Assembly (NCBI RefSeq): GCF_047971665.1 | Contig: NZ_JBKEAA010000020.1 | Span: forward strand, 1 to 64,000 | DNA: 64,000 nt | Source of the DNA: Castellaniella sp047971665 | Lineage (GTDB): Bacteria > Pseudomonadota > Gammaproteobacteria > Burkholderiales > Burkholderiaceae_B | Direction of reading: 5' to 3' | In this document: positions 25,456-34,120 of the stretch, piece by piece | Layout of the letters: each line of letters begins with the position of its first letter | How positions within the stretch are numbered: the stretch's first letter is position 1 | The notes under the pieces: model-generated | The model's database searches: none | What the model was told of the DNA's origin: nothing | What the model saw: only the letters and a program-made list of their open reading frames with translations | Program-made: the position numbers and the translations under genes

Positions 25456-25470
25456 TGGCACGATCATTGC
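25456..25470 (+). promoter_or_regulatory. sigma-54 promoter of glnA-ntrBC
   Basis: TGGCAC at 25456-25461, five bases, then TTGC at 25467-25470 give the -24 GG and -12 GC at exact spacing. The start codon of glnA is 64 bases downstream, with AGGAG before it. Confidence 0.87.
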
Positions 25471-25533
25471 TTGTAGTTCTGGCGAAGCCTCGGGCTTTTC
25501 CTTTTGACGATATGACTTGGCGCAGGAGCTTTT

Positions 25534-26946
25534 ATGTCCACCCCTGAAAACGTTGTGCAGATGATCGCCGAACGCGAAGTGGCGTTCGTGGATTGCCGCT
25601 TTACCGATACCCTGGGTCGGGAACACCACCTGACCGTTCCCGCCGGCCTGATGGATGAGGACCGGATGGAATCGGGCGTCGCCTTCGATGGCTCTTCGCT
25701 GCCCGGCTGGAAAGGCATCGAGGCTTCCGACATGATTCTGGTTCCGGATGCCGCCACCGCACGCCTGGATCCTTTCCGCGAAGAAACCACGCTGATCCTG
25801 ACTTGCGACGTGGTCGAACCGTCCGACCTGAAGGGCTACGACCGCGATCCGCGATCCCTGGCGCGCCGCGCGGAGGCCTACCTCAAGTCCAGCGGTCTGG
25901 GCGATACCGCCTATTTCGGCCCGGAGCCTGAATTCTTCGTTTTCGATGGCGTGAGCTGGAATGCGGACATGAGCGGCAGCTTCGTCAAGATCTCGTCCGA
26001 CGAGGGGGTATGGTCCAACGCCCATGAGGCCAATGGCAACAACCAAGGCTATCGTCCGGGCGTCAAGGGCGGCTACGTGCCTGTGCCGCCGATCGACTCC
26101 TTTGCCGACATGCGCTCCGAGATGTGCCTGCTGCTCGAGCAGATGGGCGTGCCCGTCGAGGTTCACCACCACGAGGTCGCGAACTGCGGCCAGCTGGAAA
26201 TCGGCACCCGCTTCAGCACGCTGGTGCAGCGCGCCGACTGGACCCAGATCATGAAATATGTGATCCGCAACGTGGCCCACGTCTATGGCAAGACCGCGAC
26301 CTTCATGCCCAAGCCCGTCGTGGGCGACAATGGTTCGGGCATGCACGTGCACCAGTCCATCTGGAAGGACGGCCAGAACCTGTTCGCCGGCAACGGTTAT
26401 GGCGGCCTGTCGGAGTTCGCCCTGCATTACATCGGCGGCATCATTCATCATGCCCGCGCGCTGAACGCCATCACCAACCCGAGCACCAACTCCTACAAGC
26501 GGCTGGTGCCGCACTACGAAGCCCCGGTCAAGCTCGCGTATTCCGCGCGCAACCGTTCGGCCTCGATCCGGATTCCGTACGTCAGCAACCCGAAGGCCCG
26601 GCGCGTCGAGTCGCGCTTCCCGGATCCCCAGGCCAACCCGTATCTGGCGTTCTCGGCCCTGATGATGGCGGGTCTCGATGGTGTCCAGAACAAGATCCAC
26701 CCGGGCGATCCGGCCGACAAGAACCTGTACGATCTGCCGCCCGAAGAAGACGCCAAGATCCCGACGGTGTGCTCGTCGCTGGATCAGGCGCTCGAAGCCC
26801 TCGACCGGGATCGCGAGTTCCTGACGCGGGGCGGGGTTTTCAGCAACGACCTGCTGGATGCCTATCTGGACCTCAAGTCCAACGAGATCGATCGTTTGCG
26901 CGTGACGCCGCATCCGGTCGAATTCGACATGTACTACACCCTCTAG
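25534..26946 (+). CDS. glnA: glutamine synthetase type I
   Basis: A 470-residue dodecameric enzyme that joins ammonia to glutamate using ATP in the cytoplasm. Visible marks are DGSSLPGWKGIEASDM, FGPEPEFFVFD with the metal-binding glutamates, NGSGMHVHQS, the ATP-binding NPSTNSYKRLVPHYEAPV and RNRSASIRIP. Tyr399 in NLYDLPPEE is the adenylylation site, so activity should be controlled by GlnE. Transcription depends on the sigma-54 promoter and NtrC sites upstream. It is followed after 11 bases by ntrB. Confidence 0.97.
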   Translation: MSTPENVVQMIAEREVAFVDCRFTDTLGREHHLTVPAGLMDEDRMESGVAFDGSSLPGWKGIEASDMILVPDAATARLDPFREETTLILTCDVVEPSDLKGYDRDPRSLARRAEAYLKSSGLGDTAYFGPEPEFFVFDGVSWNADMSGSFVKISSDEGVWSNAHEANGNNQGYRPGVKGGYVPVPPIDSFADMRSEMCLLLEQMGVPVEVHHHEVANCGQLEIGTRFSTLVQRADWTQIMKYVIRNVAHVYGKTATFMPKPVVGDNGSGMHVHQSIWKDGQNLFAGNGYGGLSEFALHYIGGIIHHARALNAITNPSTNSYKRLVPHYEAPVKLAYSARNRSASIRIPYVSNPKARRVESRFPDPQANPYLAFSALMMAGLDGVQNKIHPGDPADKNLYDLPPEEDAKIPTVCSSLDQALEALDRDREFLTRGGVFSNDLLDAYLDLKSNEIDRLRVTPHPVEFDMYYTL

Positions 26947-26957
26947 CGAGGCCTCGG

Positions 26958-27911
26958 GTGGACACGTCCGGCCTCGACCTGCTGTGCACTGCGGTCCTGC
27001 TGCTGGACGAGTCTCACCATATCCGCTACGCCAATGGCGCAGCGGAAGAACTGCTGGGCCAGTCCCGTCGTCAATTGGCGGGACAGCCTGCCCAGCCCTG
27101 GCTGGATGGCTGCGAGAGCGTCCTCAAGACGCCATTGCAGGGCCAGTCCTGGGCCTGGCTCATCGAGATTCCGGTCCATCAGGGCGGCCATCTGGACGAT
27201 CTGCGGCAGGCCCGGGGCACCCAGGCGGCGCAGCGCGAGACGTTGCGCAATCTGGCCCATGAGGTCCGCAATCCCCTGGCGGGCTTGCGCGCCGCTGCGC
27301 AGTTGCTGGAAATGGAACTGCCGCGCGACGACCTGCGCGAATATACCCAGGTGATCGTGGCCGAAGCCGATCGGCTGGCCGGCCTGGTATCGCGCCTGTC
27401 TTCGTCCAATCAGCCGGCTTCGACGCCGAGCGTCTTCAACGTCCATGAGCTGTGCGAGCATGTGCTGGCCCTGATTCGGCTGGAATTCGGCGAAAGGGTC
27501 CGGCTGGAACGCGACTATGACGCATCGGTTCCCGAAATGCGGGCTGACCGCGACCCGCTGTTGCAGGCCCTGTTGAACGTCATGCGCAATGGCGCGCAGG
27601 CGCTCGTCGAGACGCCGGATCAGGCATCGCCCACGCTGCAATTGAGCACCCGGATTCTGCATCAGCCGATGCTGGCTGACGGCCAGCATCGCATGGGACT
27701 GCGGATCGCCGTCGTCGACAACGGACCAGGGGTGTCCGAGGCGCTGCGCCACAAACTGTTTCATCCGCTGGTGACCGGTCGGGCGCAGGGAACCGGCCTG
27801 GGCCTGAGCCTGGCCCAGGAATACCTGCAGGGGCAGGGCGGTCTGCTGGAATTCGATACCGTGCCGGGCCGCACGGAATTCCGCCTGTTGTTGCCGCTGG
27901 ACGTCGCATGA
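26958..27911 (+). CDS. ntrB: nitrogen-regulation sensor kinase
   Basis: A 317-residue soluble histidine kinase starting at GTG. A short PAS domain (about 5-60, LLLDESHHIRYANGAAEELLG) is followed by the phospho-acceptor box LRNLAHEVRNPLAGL with His101, then N box NVMRNGAQALVE, G1 DNGPGV and G2 GTGLGLSLAQEY. It autophosphorylates under nitrogen limitation and controls NtrC, under control of PII. The frame is open upstream in the glnA region, but the PAS homology starts at about 26958. The stop overlaps ntrC as ATGA. Confidence 0.92.
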   Translation: MDTSGLDLLCTAVLLLDESHHIRYANGAAEELLGQSRRQLAGQPAQPWLDGCESVLKTPLQGQSWAWLIEIPVHQGGHLDDLRQARGTQAAQRETLRNLAHEVRNPLAGLRAAAQLLEMELPRDDLREYTQVIVAEADRLAGLVSRLSSSNQPASTPSVFNVHELCEHVLALIRLEFGERVRLERDYDASVPEMRADRDPLLQALLNVMRNGAQALVETPDQASPTLQLSTRILHQPMLADGQHRMGLRIAVVDNGPGVSEALRHKLFHPLVTGRAQGTGLGLSLAQEYLQGQGGLLEFDTVPGRTEFRLLLPLDVA

Positions 27912-29479
27912 ACACGATCTGGATCCTGGATGACGAACCCGGCATGCGCTGGGTGCTGGAAAAAGCCCTGGACAAGGCTGGCTGGCCGGTGCGCAGTTTT
28001 GCGGACGGCACGGCGTTGAAAAACGCGCTCGACGCCCTGGAAGGTGCGGACGACCCCCGTCAGCCGGCCGTGCTGGTGTCCGATATCCGCATGCCCGGAC
28101 CGGACGGCCTGACCGTGCTGGCGGCTGTGCGCGCGCGTCTGCAAGACCTGCCCGTCATCATGATGACCGCCTATACCGACCTGGACACGACCGTGGCGGC
28201 CTTCGAGCAGGGGGCATTCGATTATCTGGCCAAGCCGTTCGACATTCAGGCCGCCGTCGAGCTGATCGAGCGCGCGGCCCAGTCGGGACCGGCGCAGGCC
28301 GAGGCCGATGCTTTTCACGACGATCCCGCCGCGACCAAAAGCATGCTCGGCGAGTCGGAAATGGCGCCTTCGCAGTCGCCTGCCATGCAGGATGTGTTTC
28401 GCGCCATCGGCCGCCTGTCCCAGTCCGGCGCCACCGTGCTCATCACGGGCGAATCGGGGACCGGCAAGGAACTCGTGGCCCGGGCGCTGCACCGGCACAG
28501 CCGCCGGGCCGCAGGACCGTTCGTGGCGGTGAATGCCGCCGCGATTCCGCGCGATCTGCTGGAGGCCGAACTGTTCGGTCATGAGCGCGGCGCCTTCACG
28601 GGGGCGGTCCAGTCGCGCCGGGGGCGCTTTGAAGAAGCCGATGGAGGCACGCTGTTCCTGGACGAGATCGGCGACATGCCGGCCGAATTGCAGACCCGGC
28701 TGTTGCGGGTGCTGGCCGAGGGCGCTTTCTACCGCGTGGGCGGCACGCGGCCGATCCAGGCGGATGTGCGGATCGTGGCCGCGACCCACCAGCCGCTGGA
28801 AGAGCGGGTGCGGGCGGGCCTGTTCCGCGCCGACCTGTTCCATCGTCTGAACGTCATCCGCCTGCGGTTGCCGCCCTTGCGCGAACGCCGCGAGGATATC
28901 GAGTCCCTGGCGCGGCATTTTCTCGCGCGCAGCGCGGCCGAGCTCGGGGTGCCGGTGCGCCGGCCCGATCCAGCGGCGCTGGAGGCGCTGCGCGGCTTCG
29001 ACTATCCCGGCAATATCCGTCAACTGGAGAACGTCTGCCAATGGCTGACCGTGATGGCGCCCAGTGCCGAAGTCGGCCTCGAAGACCTGCCGCCCGAGTT
29101 CCTGGAAACTGGCGCGGCAAGCGCAGGCGTCGGTCCGGCGACGGGCGCTGCGCCCTCCGGGATTCCCGATGCGGCGGGCGCGATCTCTGCGGCGTCCATC
29201 GCGCCCGCGACCAGGTCTGACTGGCGCGCCGCGCTGGAGGCTGAGGCGCGGGTGCGGCTGGCGTGCCGCGAACCCTGCGTGATGGATGCGCTGCGCCAGG
29301 ACTTCGAGCGGACGCTGCTGGAAGCCGGCCTGCGCCAGGCGGGCGGGCGTCGGGGAGAGGCTGCGCTGCGCCTGGGCATCGGCCGCAATACGCTGACCCG
29401 CAAATGCCGCGAGCTGGGGCTGGACACGCCGGATGAGGACGAGGCGCTGGCGTCTCCGGCTGATTCAGGCGGCGCTTGA
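27908..29479 (+). CDS. ntrC: nitrogen-regulation sigma-54 activator
   Basis: A 523-residue response regulator. Receiver domain: acidic Asp8-Asp9, phospho-acceptor Asp59 (VLVSDIRMPGPDG), T in MMTAYTD, K in YLAKPFD. AAA+ domain: Walker A GESGTGKELVARALH, the sigma-54 contact loop HERGAFTGAVQ, and LFLDEIGDMP. C-terminal Fis-type helix-turn-helix RRGEAALRLGIGRNTLTRKCREL. An Ala/Gly-rich linker near residues 405-430 is longer than usual. It should bind the enhancer sites ahead of glnA, making the operon autoregulated. Confidence 0.94.
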   Translation: MNTIWILDDEPGMRWVLEKALDKAGWPVRSFADGTALKNALDALEGADDPRQPAVLVSDIRMPGPDGLTVLAAVRARLQDLPVIMMTAYTDLDTTVAAFEQGAFDYLAKPFDIQAAVELIERAAQSGPAQAEADAFHDDPAATKSMLGESEMAPSQSPAMQDVFRAIGRLSQSGATVLITGESGTGKELVARALHRHSRRAAGPFVAVNAAAIPRDLLEAELFGHERGAFTGAVQSRRGRFEEADGGTLFLDEIGDMPAELQTRLLRVLAEGAFYRVGGTRPIQADVRIVAATHQPLEERVRAGLFRADLFHRLNVIRLRLPPLRERREDIESLARHFLARSAAELGVPVRRPDPAALEALRGFDYPGNIRQLENVCQWLTVMAPSAEVGLEDLPPEFLETGAASAGVGPATGAAPSGIPDAAGAISAASIAPATRSDWRAALEAEARVRLACREPCVMDALRQDFERTLLEAGLRQAGGRRGEAALRLGIGRNTLTRKCRELGLDTPDEDEALASPADSGGA

Positions 29480-29508
29480 TTCAGACAGTATTTGATTCAG
29501 GCGGCGAT
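29461..29508. repeat. three tandem 16-base repeats across two convergent stop codons
   Basis: Units at 29461-29476, 29477-29492 and 29493-29508 each begin TGATTCAG; units 1 and 3 agree for 14 bases (TGATTCAGGCGGCG), unit 2 diverges after TGATTCAG. The ntrC stop is the first three bases of unit 2 and the fbpC stop lies in unit 3. It looks like local duplication of the gene end. Confidence 0.7.
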
Positions 29509-30279
29509 CGAGGGCGCCCCGCGCAGGCTGGCCTGCGCGCGCTGGGCCATCAGGGCTTCGCGATGGATGAACGTCGCGATTTTCGGTGTCGCGGGATGGT
29601 GGTGGATGTCGTAAGGAGTGTCCCATTGCGCCAGCTGGCCCGCTTCCAGAATGCCGATCCGGTCCGCCACGGCAAAGGCCTCTGCCTGGTTGTGGGTGAC
29701 CAGCAACGCGGTGCGTCCCGTGGCCTTGAGCAGGTCGCGCAGTTCATAGGCCAGCCGTTCGCGTGCGTCCACATCCAGATTGGAAAAAGGTTCGTCGAGC
29801 AGCAACAGATCGGGCTCCGGCGCCAATGCCCGGGCCAGCGCGACACGCTGCTGCTGTCCACCCGACAGTTCGTGAGGCGCGCGCGCCTCCTGGCCCGTCA
29901 GGCTCACCAGCTCCAGCATGGCCCGCACGCGCCGATCGCGCTCGGTCGCCTCCAGGCGGCGCAGGCCGAAACCGACGTTGGCGGCCACGCTCAGGTGGGG
30001 AAACAGCGCATAGTCCTGGAACATCATGCCCACGCGCCGGTGCTCGGGTTCGACACAGGCGCCTTCACCCGACAGCAGGCGGCCGTCCAGCCGGATGGAC
30101 CCGCCGTCCAACGGCTCGAAGCCGGCAATGGCCCTCAGCGCGCTGGTCTTGCCACAACCCGAGGCGCCCAGCAGACAGGCGATCTGTCCCGTTTCCAGGG
30201 TCAGGCTCAGTTCGTTGAGCACGGCGAGGCGGTCGGTGGCGGTGGGGTAGCTCAGGGAAATCCGGTTCAGTTCCAGCAT
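29497..30279 (-). CDS. fbpC: iron(III) ABC transporter ATP-binding protein
   Basis: A 260-residue ABC ATPase. Walker A GASGCGKTS, Q loop MMFQDYALFPHLSV, signature LSGGQQQRVALARA, Walker B LLLLDEPFSNLD and switch His in LLVTHNQ. FbpC proteins of many species have a C-terminal regulatory domain (about 350 residues); this one is the short form. The start MLELNRISLSY at 30279 is eight bases after the permease stop. It energises the FbpB permease for import of ferric iron. Confidence 0.87.
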   Translation of the reverse strand: MLELNRISLSYPTATDRLAVLNELSLTLETGQIACLLGASGCGKTSALRAIAGFEPLDGGSIRLDGRLLSGEGACVEPEHRRVGMMFQDYALFPHLSVAANVGFGLRRLEATERDRRVRAMLELVSLTGQEARAPHELSGGQQQRVALARALAPEPDLLLLDEPFSNLDVDARERLAYELRDLLKATGRTALLVTHNQAEAFAVADRIGILEAGQLAQWDTPYDIHHHPATPKIATFIHREALMAQRAQASLRGAPSIAA

Positions 30280-30287
30280 ATCGGGCC

Positions 30288-31940
30288 TCAGGAAGCAGGG
30301 CGGTCCAGCAGGCGCGCCAGCAGGATCACGGGCAACAGGCCTGCGGCGACGATCCCCAGCGCGGCAATGGCGCCTTCTTCGTACGTGCCGCGCGCGGCTT
30401 CGGCGTAGAGCCAGGTGGCCAGTGTGTCGAAATTCAGCGGGCGCAGCAGCAGAGTGGCGGGCAATTCCTTCATCGCATCCACGAAAATCAGCAGGGCCGA
30501 AGCAGCCAGCGCGGGACGCAGCAGGGGCAGGTGGACCCGGCGCAGCATGCCGTGGACATTTTCGCCCAGCAGCCGCGCGGCCTGATCCATGGAAGACGGG
30601 ATTCTGTCCAGTCCGGCCTCGAGCGTCCCGACAGGAATGGTCAGGAAACGGATCACATAAGCCAGGGTGAGGGCGGCTGGCGTGCCCAGCAGGAGCAGGC
30701 CCGCCGGGTCCAGGCCACTGGCGGCGCGCAGCGCGGACAGGCCGCGCTCGACCGCCATCAGTGAAAACAGCAGGCCGATCGCCAGCACGGTGCCGGGCAC
30801 GGCATAGCCCAGTGTGACCAGCCGGGGCAGGGCGCGCCACCAGGTGCGGGTCCGGGGCAGGATCCGGCGGCTCCAGACGACGATCAGGCCCAGGGCCAGT
30901 GTGACGATCATTGCCAGGGCGGAGATTTTCAGTGTCTGACCGGTGGCCCGGATCAACGCGGCCGAGGGACCTTGTCCGGTGCCCAGGCGTTCGAGCGACA
31001 AGGCCAGCAGATAGCTCGCCGGCGCAATGAATCCGACGGTGACGGGCATCAGGCCCAGCAGGATCGCCAGCCAACCCTTGAGGCCGTGCAACCTGCGCGG
31101 GCGGATCGGTGTGACCCGGCGGCTGCCCGTGTAGCGCAGACGCCGCCGGCTGTGGCGCTCGATGGCGATCAGCAGGGTGACCAGCAGCAGCGCCACCAGA
31201 GCGATCTGAGCGGCGCCCGCCAGGTCGGACCGGGTGACCCATGTGGTGTAGATGGCGACGGTCAGGGTCTGGACGCCCAGGAACTCGGAGGCGCCGATAT
31301 CATTCAGGGTTTCGAGCAGCACCAGGCACAGACCGACGGCGATGGCGGGGCGGGCCAGGGGCAGGGCGACATGGCGGAAAGCGGCCCAGGGGCCGTGACC
31401 CAGCAACCGGGCGGCCTCCATCAGATGGGCGGCCTGACTGGCGAACATGCTGCGGGTCGTCAGGTAGACGTAGGGATACAGGACGAATGCCAGCAGCACG
31501 ATGGCGCCCGACAGGTTGCGCAGATCCGGCAGGCGGAATTCGCGCGGGCTGGCATAGCCCAGCAGCGCGCGGACAGATTCCTGGATGGGGCCGAGGGGGT
31601 GCAGGATGTCCAGGTAGGCATAGGCGACGATATAGGTCGGCACGGCCAGCGGCAGCAGCAGCGCCCAGGACAGCATCTTGCGGCCCGGAAAGTCGTAGGC
31701 GGTGACCAGCCACGCCGCGCCGACCCCCAGGGCGGCCGCCAGCGCGCCCACCCCGACGAGCAGGCCCAGCGTCTGGACCAGCACGCCGGGCAGCACGAAT
31801 TCCAGCAGATGCCCCCAATGCGCGCCCGAGCCCTGGCCCGCCAGTCCGATCAGAGCCAGGACCGGGGCCAGCACACCGAGCGCCGCGAGCATCATCCCGG
31901 CGTGCCACGGCCAGGTCTGAAAACGGCCGCTGACCGCCAT
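30288..31940 (-). CDS. fbpB: iron(III) ABC transporter permease
   Basis: A 550-residue permease with two fused binding-protein-dependent transport domains, about 12 helices. Each half has an EAA loop: EAARLLGHGPWAAFRHVALPLARPA and QAARLLGENVHGMLRRVHLPLLRPA in shortened form. The fused two-domain layout is that of FbpB/SfuB. It is between fbpA and fbpC in the order A-B-C, with 12-base and 8-base gaps. Confidence 0.88.
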   Translation of the reverse strand: MAVSGRFQTWPWHAGMMLAALGVLAPVLALIGLAGQGSGAHWGHLLEFVLPGVLVQTLGLLVGVGALAAALGVGAAWLVTAYDFPGRKMLSWALLLPLAVPTYIVAYAYLDILHPLGPIQESVRALLGYASPREFRLPDLRNLSGAIVLLAFVLYPYVYLTTRSMFASQAAHLMEAARLLGHGPWAAFRHVALPLARPAIAVGLCLVLLETLNDIGASEFLGVQTLTVAIYTTWVTRSDLAGAAQIALVALLLVTLLIAIERHSRRRLRYTGSRRVTPIRPRRLHGLKGWLAILLGLMPVTVGFIAPASYLLALSLERLGTGQGPSAALIRATGQTLKISALAMIVTLALGLIVVWSRRILPRTRTWWRALPRLVTLGYAVPGTVLAIGLLFSLMAVERGLSALRAASGLDPAGLLLLGTPAALTLAYVIRFLTIPVGTLEAGLDRIPSSMDQAARLLGENVHGMLRRVHLPLLRPALAASALLIFVDAMKELPATLLLRPLNFDTLATWLYAEAARGTYEEGAIAALGIVAAGLLPVILLARLLDRPAS

Positions 31941-31952
31941 GGCGTCAGACGA

Positions 31953-32993
31953 CTATTGGTTGAAGCCGACGCGGTCGACCAGTTCGCTGGCCTGCTTGCG
32001 GTAACGGGCGATTTCGGTCAGCGGCAGGGCATCGACCTGCAGCGGTCCGAAGCTGGCGACGGTCGGGTCCAGTTCCACACCCGCCTTGACGGGGTATTCG
32101 TAGTTGGCCTGGGCGTAGAGGCTCTGGGCCTTGTCCGAGACCAGGTATTCCAGCAGTCCGACGGCGTTGTCGCGGTTGGGCGCATGACGCGCCACGGCGG
32201 CGCCGGAGACATTGACGTGCGTGCCCGGCGCGTTCTTGAATGTGGGTCGGATCACACGGATGGCATCACCCCAGCGACGGTTGTCGCTGCCTTCGGCGGC
32301 GTTGCGCATGCGACCGACATAATAGGCATTGGCAATGCCGATGTCGCAGATGCCGCCCAGGATGTCGCGCGCCACGTCGCGGTCGCCTCCAGTGGCGGGG
32401 CGGGCCAGATTGGCTTTCACGCCACGCAGCCATTTTTCCGTGGCTTCGGCGCCATCATGCGCGATCAGGGCTGCGATGAGCGCAGTGTTGTAGGGATGCT
32501 GGCCGGAACGGATGCAGACCTTGTTGTTCCAGCGCGGATCGGCCAGATCCTCGTATTGGAACGTCTTGATGTCCAGGTCCTTGGCGACGTAGGCCACCCG
32601 GTCGCGCAGCGACAGGGAGAACCACTGGTCATCGGCTGCACGCAGGTTGGCGGGAATGGCGGCCTTCAGCTTGGCCGAATCGACCGGCTGGGTGACCCCG
32701 CCGTCCACCAGATCCAGCAGATTGCCGATGTCCACCGTCATCAGCACGTCGGCCGGCGATTGCTTGCCTTCGGCGCGCACACGCTCGAGCAGGCCGTCCT
32801 TGACGAACACCGTGTTGACCTTGATGCCTGTGTCCTTGGTGAAGGCTTCGAGCAGCGGCTCCACCAGCTTGGGTTCGCGGGTGGTGTACAGATTGACCTC
32901 TGCCGCGAAGGCGGTGCCGGCCATCAGCGGCAGGGCGGCGGCCAGCAGGGAGAGGCGTCGAACGAGGGGCGTAGCGCGGAAATGGAAGGACAT
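31953..32993 (-). CDS. fbpA: periplasmic iron(III)-binding protein
   Basis: A 346-residue secreted binding protein. Signal peptide about residues 1-30 (LLAAALPLMAGTAFA), mature start EVNLYTTREPKLVEPL, which matches FbpA/FutA proteins. The iron-site tyrosine pair is probably in GIANAYYVGRM, and SGQHPYNTALIAALIAHDG is typical of the family. It captures Fe3+ in the periplasm for FbpBC. A Fur box lies 31 bases before the start codon. Confidence 0.9.
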   Translation of the reverse strand: MSFHFRATPLVRRLSLLAAALPLMAGTAFAAEVNLYTTREPKLVEPLLEAFTKDTGIKVNTVFVKDGLLERVRAEGKQSPADVLMTVDIGNLLDLVDGGVTQPVDSAKLKAAIPANLRAADDQWFSLSLRDRVAYVAKDLDIKTFQYEDLADPRWNNKVCIRSGQHPYNTALIAALIAHDGAEATEKWLRGVKANLARPATGGDRDVARDILGGICDIGIANAYYVGRMRNAAEGSDNRRWGDAIRVIRPTFKNAPGTHVNVSGAAVARHAPNRDNAVGLLEYLVSDKAQSLYAQANYEYPVKAGVELDPTVASFGPLQVDALPLTEIARYRKQASELVDRVGFNQ

Positions 32994-33023
32994 GGTCGTG
33001 GCTCGTGCAAATTGAAAGGAAGA

Positions 33024-33038
33024 TGAGAATAATTCTCA
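33024..33038. promoter_or_regulatory. Fur box upstream of fbpA
   Basis: TGAGAATAATTCTCA is a perfect 7-1-7 inverted repeat that matches TGATAAT-N-ATTATCA at 12 of 14 arm positions. Location 31-45 bases before the fbpA start fits iron-dependent repression by Fur. Confidence 0.8.
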
Positions 33039-33052
33039 AAACAGGTCGAAAA

Positions 33053-33094
33053 TTTAGCATCGTGTTCAGCTTAAAGCAAGCTGAACACGCTAAA
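33053..33094. promoter_or_regulatory. 42-base palindrome between fbpA and fpr
   Basis: GTGTTCAGCTT at 33062-33072 and AAGCTGAACAC at 33078-33088 pair perfectly around AAAGC, and TTTAGC (33053-33058) pairs with GCTAAA (33089-33094) outside an unpaired ATC. A+T flanks give it terminator looks on both strands, but it lies between divergent promoters with nothing to terminate, so a large operator or an attenuating leader is more likely. Confidence 0.5.
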
Positions 33095-33255
33095 ATGCGC
33101 CACGGTCCGGTCTTCGTGCCGGATTTCATGCGGGTTCTTGCGTTAAATCAAGAGAATCCCTGCGCGGGATAGGGGCTAACCTTGTGTTTTCCGACCGCCG
33201 CCGTACCATTTCCGCATTCTGTTTTTCTCCCGAATTCTGGAGTTCGACCTTCGTC

Positions 33256-34032
33256 ATGGCCGCTTTTAATTCCGAGCAAGTCCTCAGCGTACGTCACTGG
33301 AACGACACGCTGTTTTCCTTCAAGACCACCCGCGATCCCGGCTTGCGCTTTCATAATGGCCATTTCGTGATGCTGGGCCTCGAAGTCGAGGGCAAGCCGC
33401 TGATGCGCGCCTACAGCATCGCCAGCGCCAATCACGAGGACAACCTGGAATTCTTCAGCATCAAGGTCCCCGACGGGCCGCTCACCTCCCGCCTGCAGCA
33501 CTTGCAGCCGGGCGATGCTGTGCTGGTCAGCCGCAAGCCGGTCGGCACTCTGGTGGCCGATGATCTGCGGCCTGGGCGGCATCTCTATCTGTTTGCCACC
33601 GGCACCGGGCTGGCGCCGTTTCTCAGCATCATCAAGGACCCGGACGTCTATGACCGGTTCGACAAGATCATCCTGATGCACGGGGTGCGTTTCGTCAGCG
33701 AGCTGGCCTACGCGGATTACATCCGCCAGGAACTGCCCCAGGACGAATACCTGGGCGAACTGGTGCGCGACAAGCTGATCTATTACCCGACGGTCACGCG
33801 CGAGCCCTATGCGCACCAGGGTCGGCTGACGACCCTGGTTGAAAGCGGCCAGCTGTTTTCCGATATCGGTCTGCCACCGCTGGATCCTGCCAATGATCGG
33901 GCCATGATCTGCGGCAGCCCGGCCATGCTGATCGATATCCGTGCCATGCTGGATGCGCGCGGCTTCGTCGTCTCCCCTGGCGTGGGGGAGCCCGGCGATT
34001 ACGTCTACGAGCGCGCCTTCGCCGAAAAATAA
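33256..34032 (+). CDS. fpr: ferredoxin/flavodoxin-NADP+ reductase
   Basis: A 258-residue FAD enzyme. RAYSIASAN is the FAD phosphate motif, FATGTGLAPFLSII the NADP(H) motif, and the protein ends DYVYERAFAEK, as bacterial subclass II Fpr enzymes do. It moves electrons between NADPH and ferredoxin or flavodoxin, supporting iron-sulfur and oxidative-stress functions, in keeping with its position next to fbpABC. The ATG at 33256 is where homology begins; the open frame extends 24 codons upstream. Confidence 0.92.
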   Translation: MAAFNSEQVLSVRHWNDTLFSFKTTRDPGLRFHNGHFVMLGLEVEGKPLMRAYSIASANHEDNLEFFSIKVPDGPLTSRLQHLQPGDAVLVSRKPVGTLVADDLRPGRHLYLFATGTGLAPFLSIIKDPDVYDRFDKIILMHGVRFVSELAYADYIRQELPQDEYLGELVRDKLIYYPTVTREPYAHQGRLTTLVESGQLFSDIGLPPLDPANDRAMICGSPAMLIDIRAMLDARGFVVSPGVGEPGDYVYERAFAEK

Positions 34033-34039
34033 TCAGAGA

Positions 34040-34066
34040 GGCGACTCGTCGCCGCTTTTATTTTTT
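34040..34066 (+). terminator. intrinsic terminator of fpr
   Basis: GGCGA at 34040-34044 pairs with TCGCC at 34049-34053 across CTCG, followed by GCTTTTATTTTTT. It starts eight bases past the fpr stop. Confidence 0.7.
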
Positions 34067-34120
34067 GCTATTGGTCGGTACACTCTGATAGTCTTTTAAC
34101 CAATCACGAGTTCTCCACCT

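Noticed and set aside
25123..26913. Minus-strand frame of 596 codons antisense to glnA
   Set aside because: Antisense image of glutamine synthetase, whose sense strand has all catalytic motifs and regulated promoter.
30972..33026. Plus-strand frame of 684 codons antisense to fbpB and fbpA
   Set aside because: No motif, very high Gln/Arg/Gly content; the opposite strand has clear ABC transporter genes.
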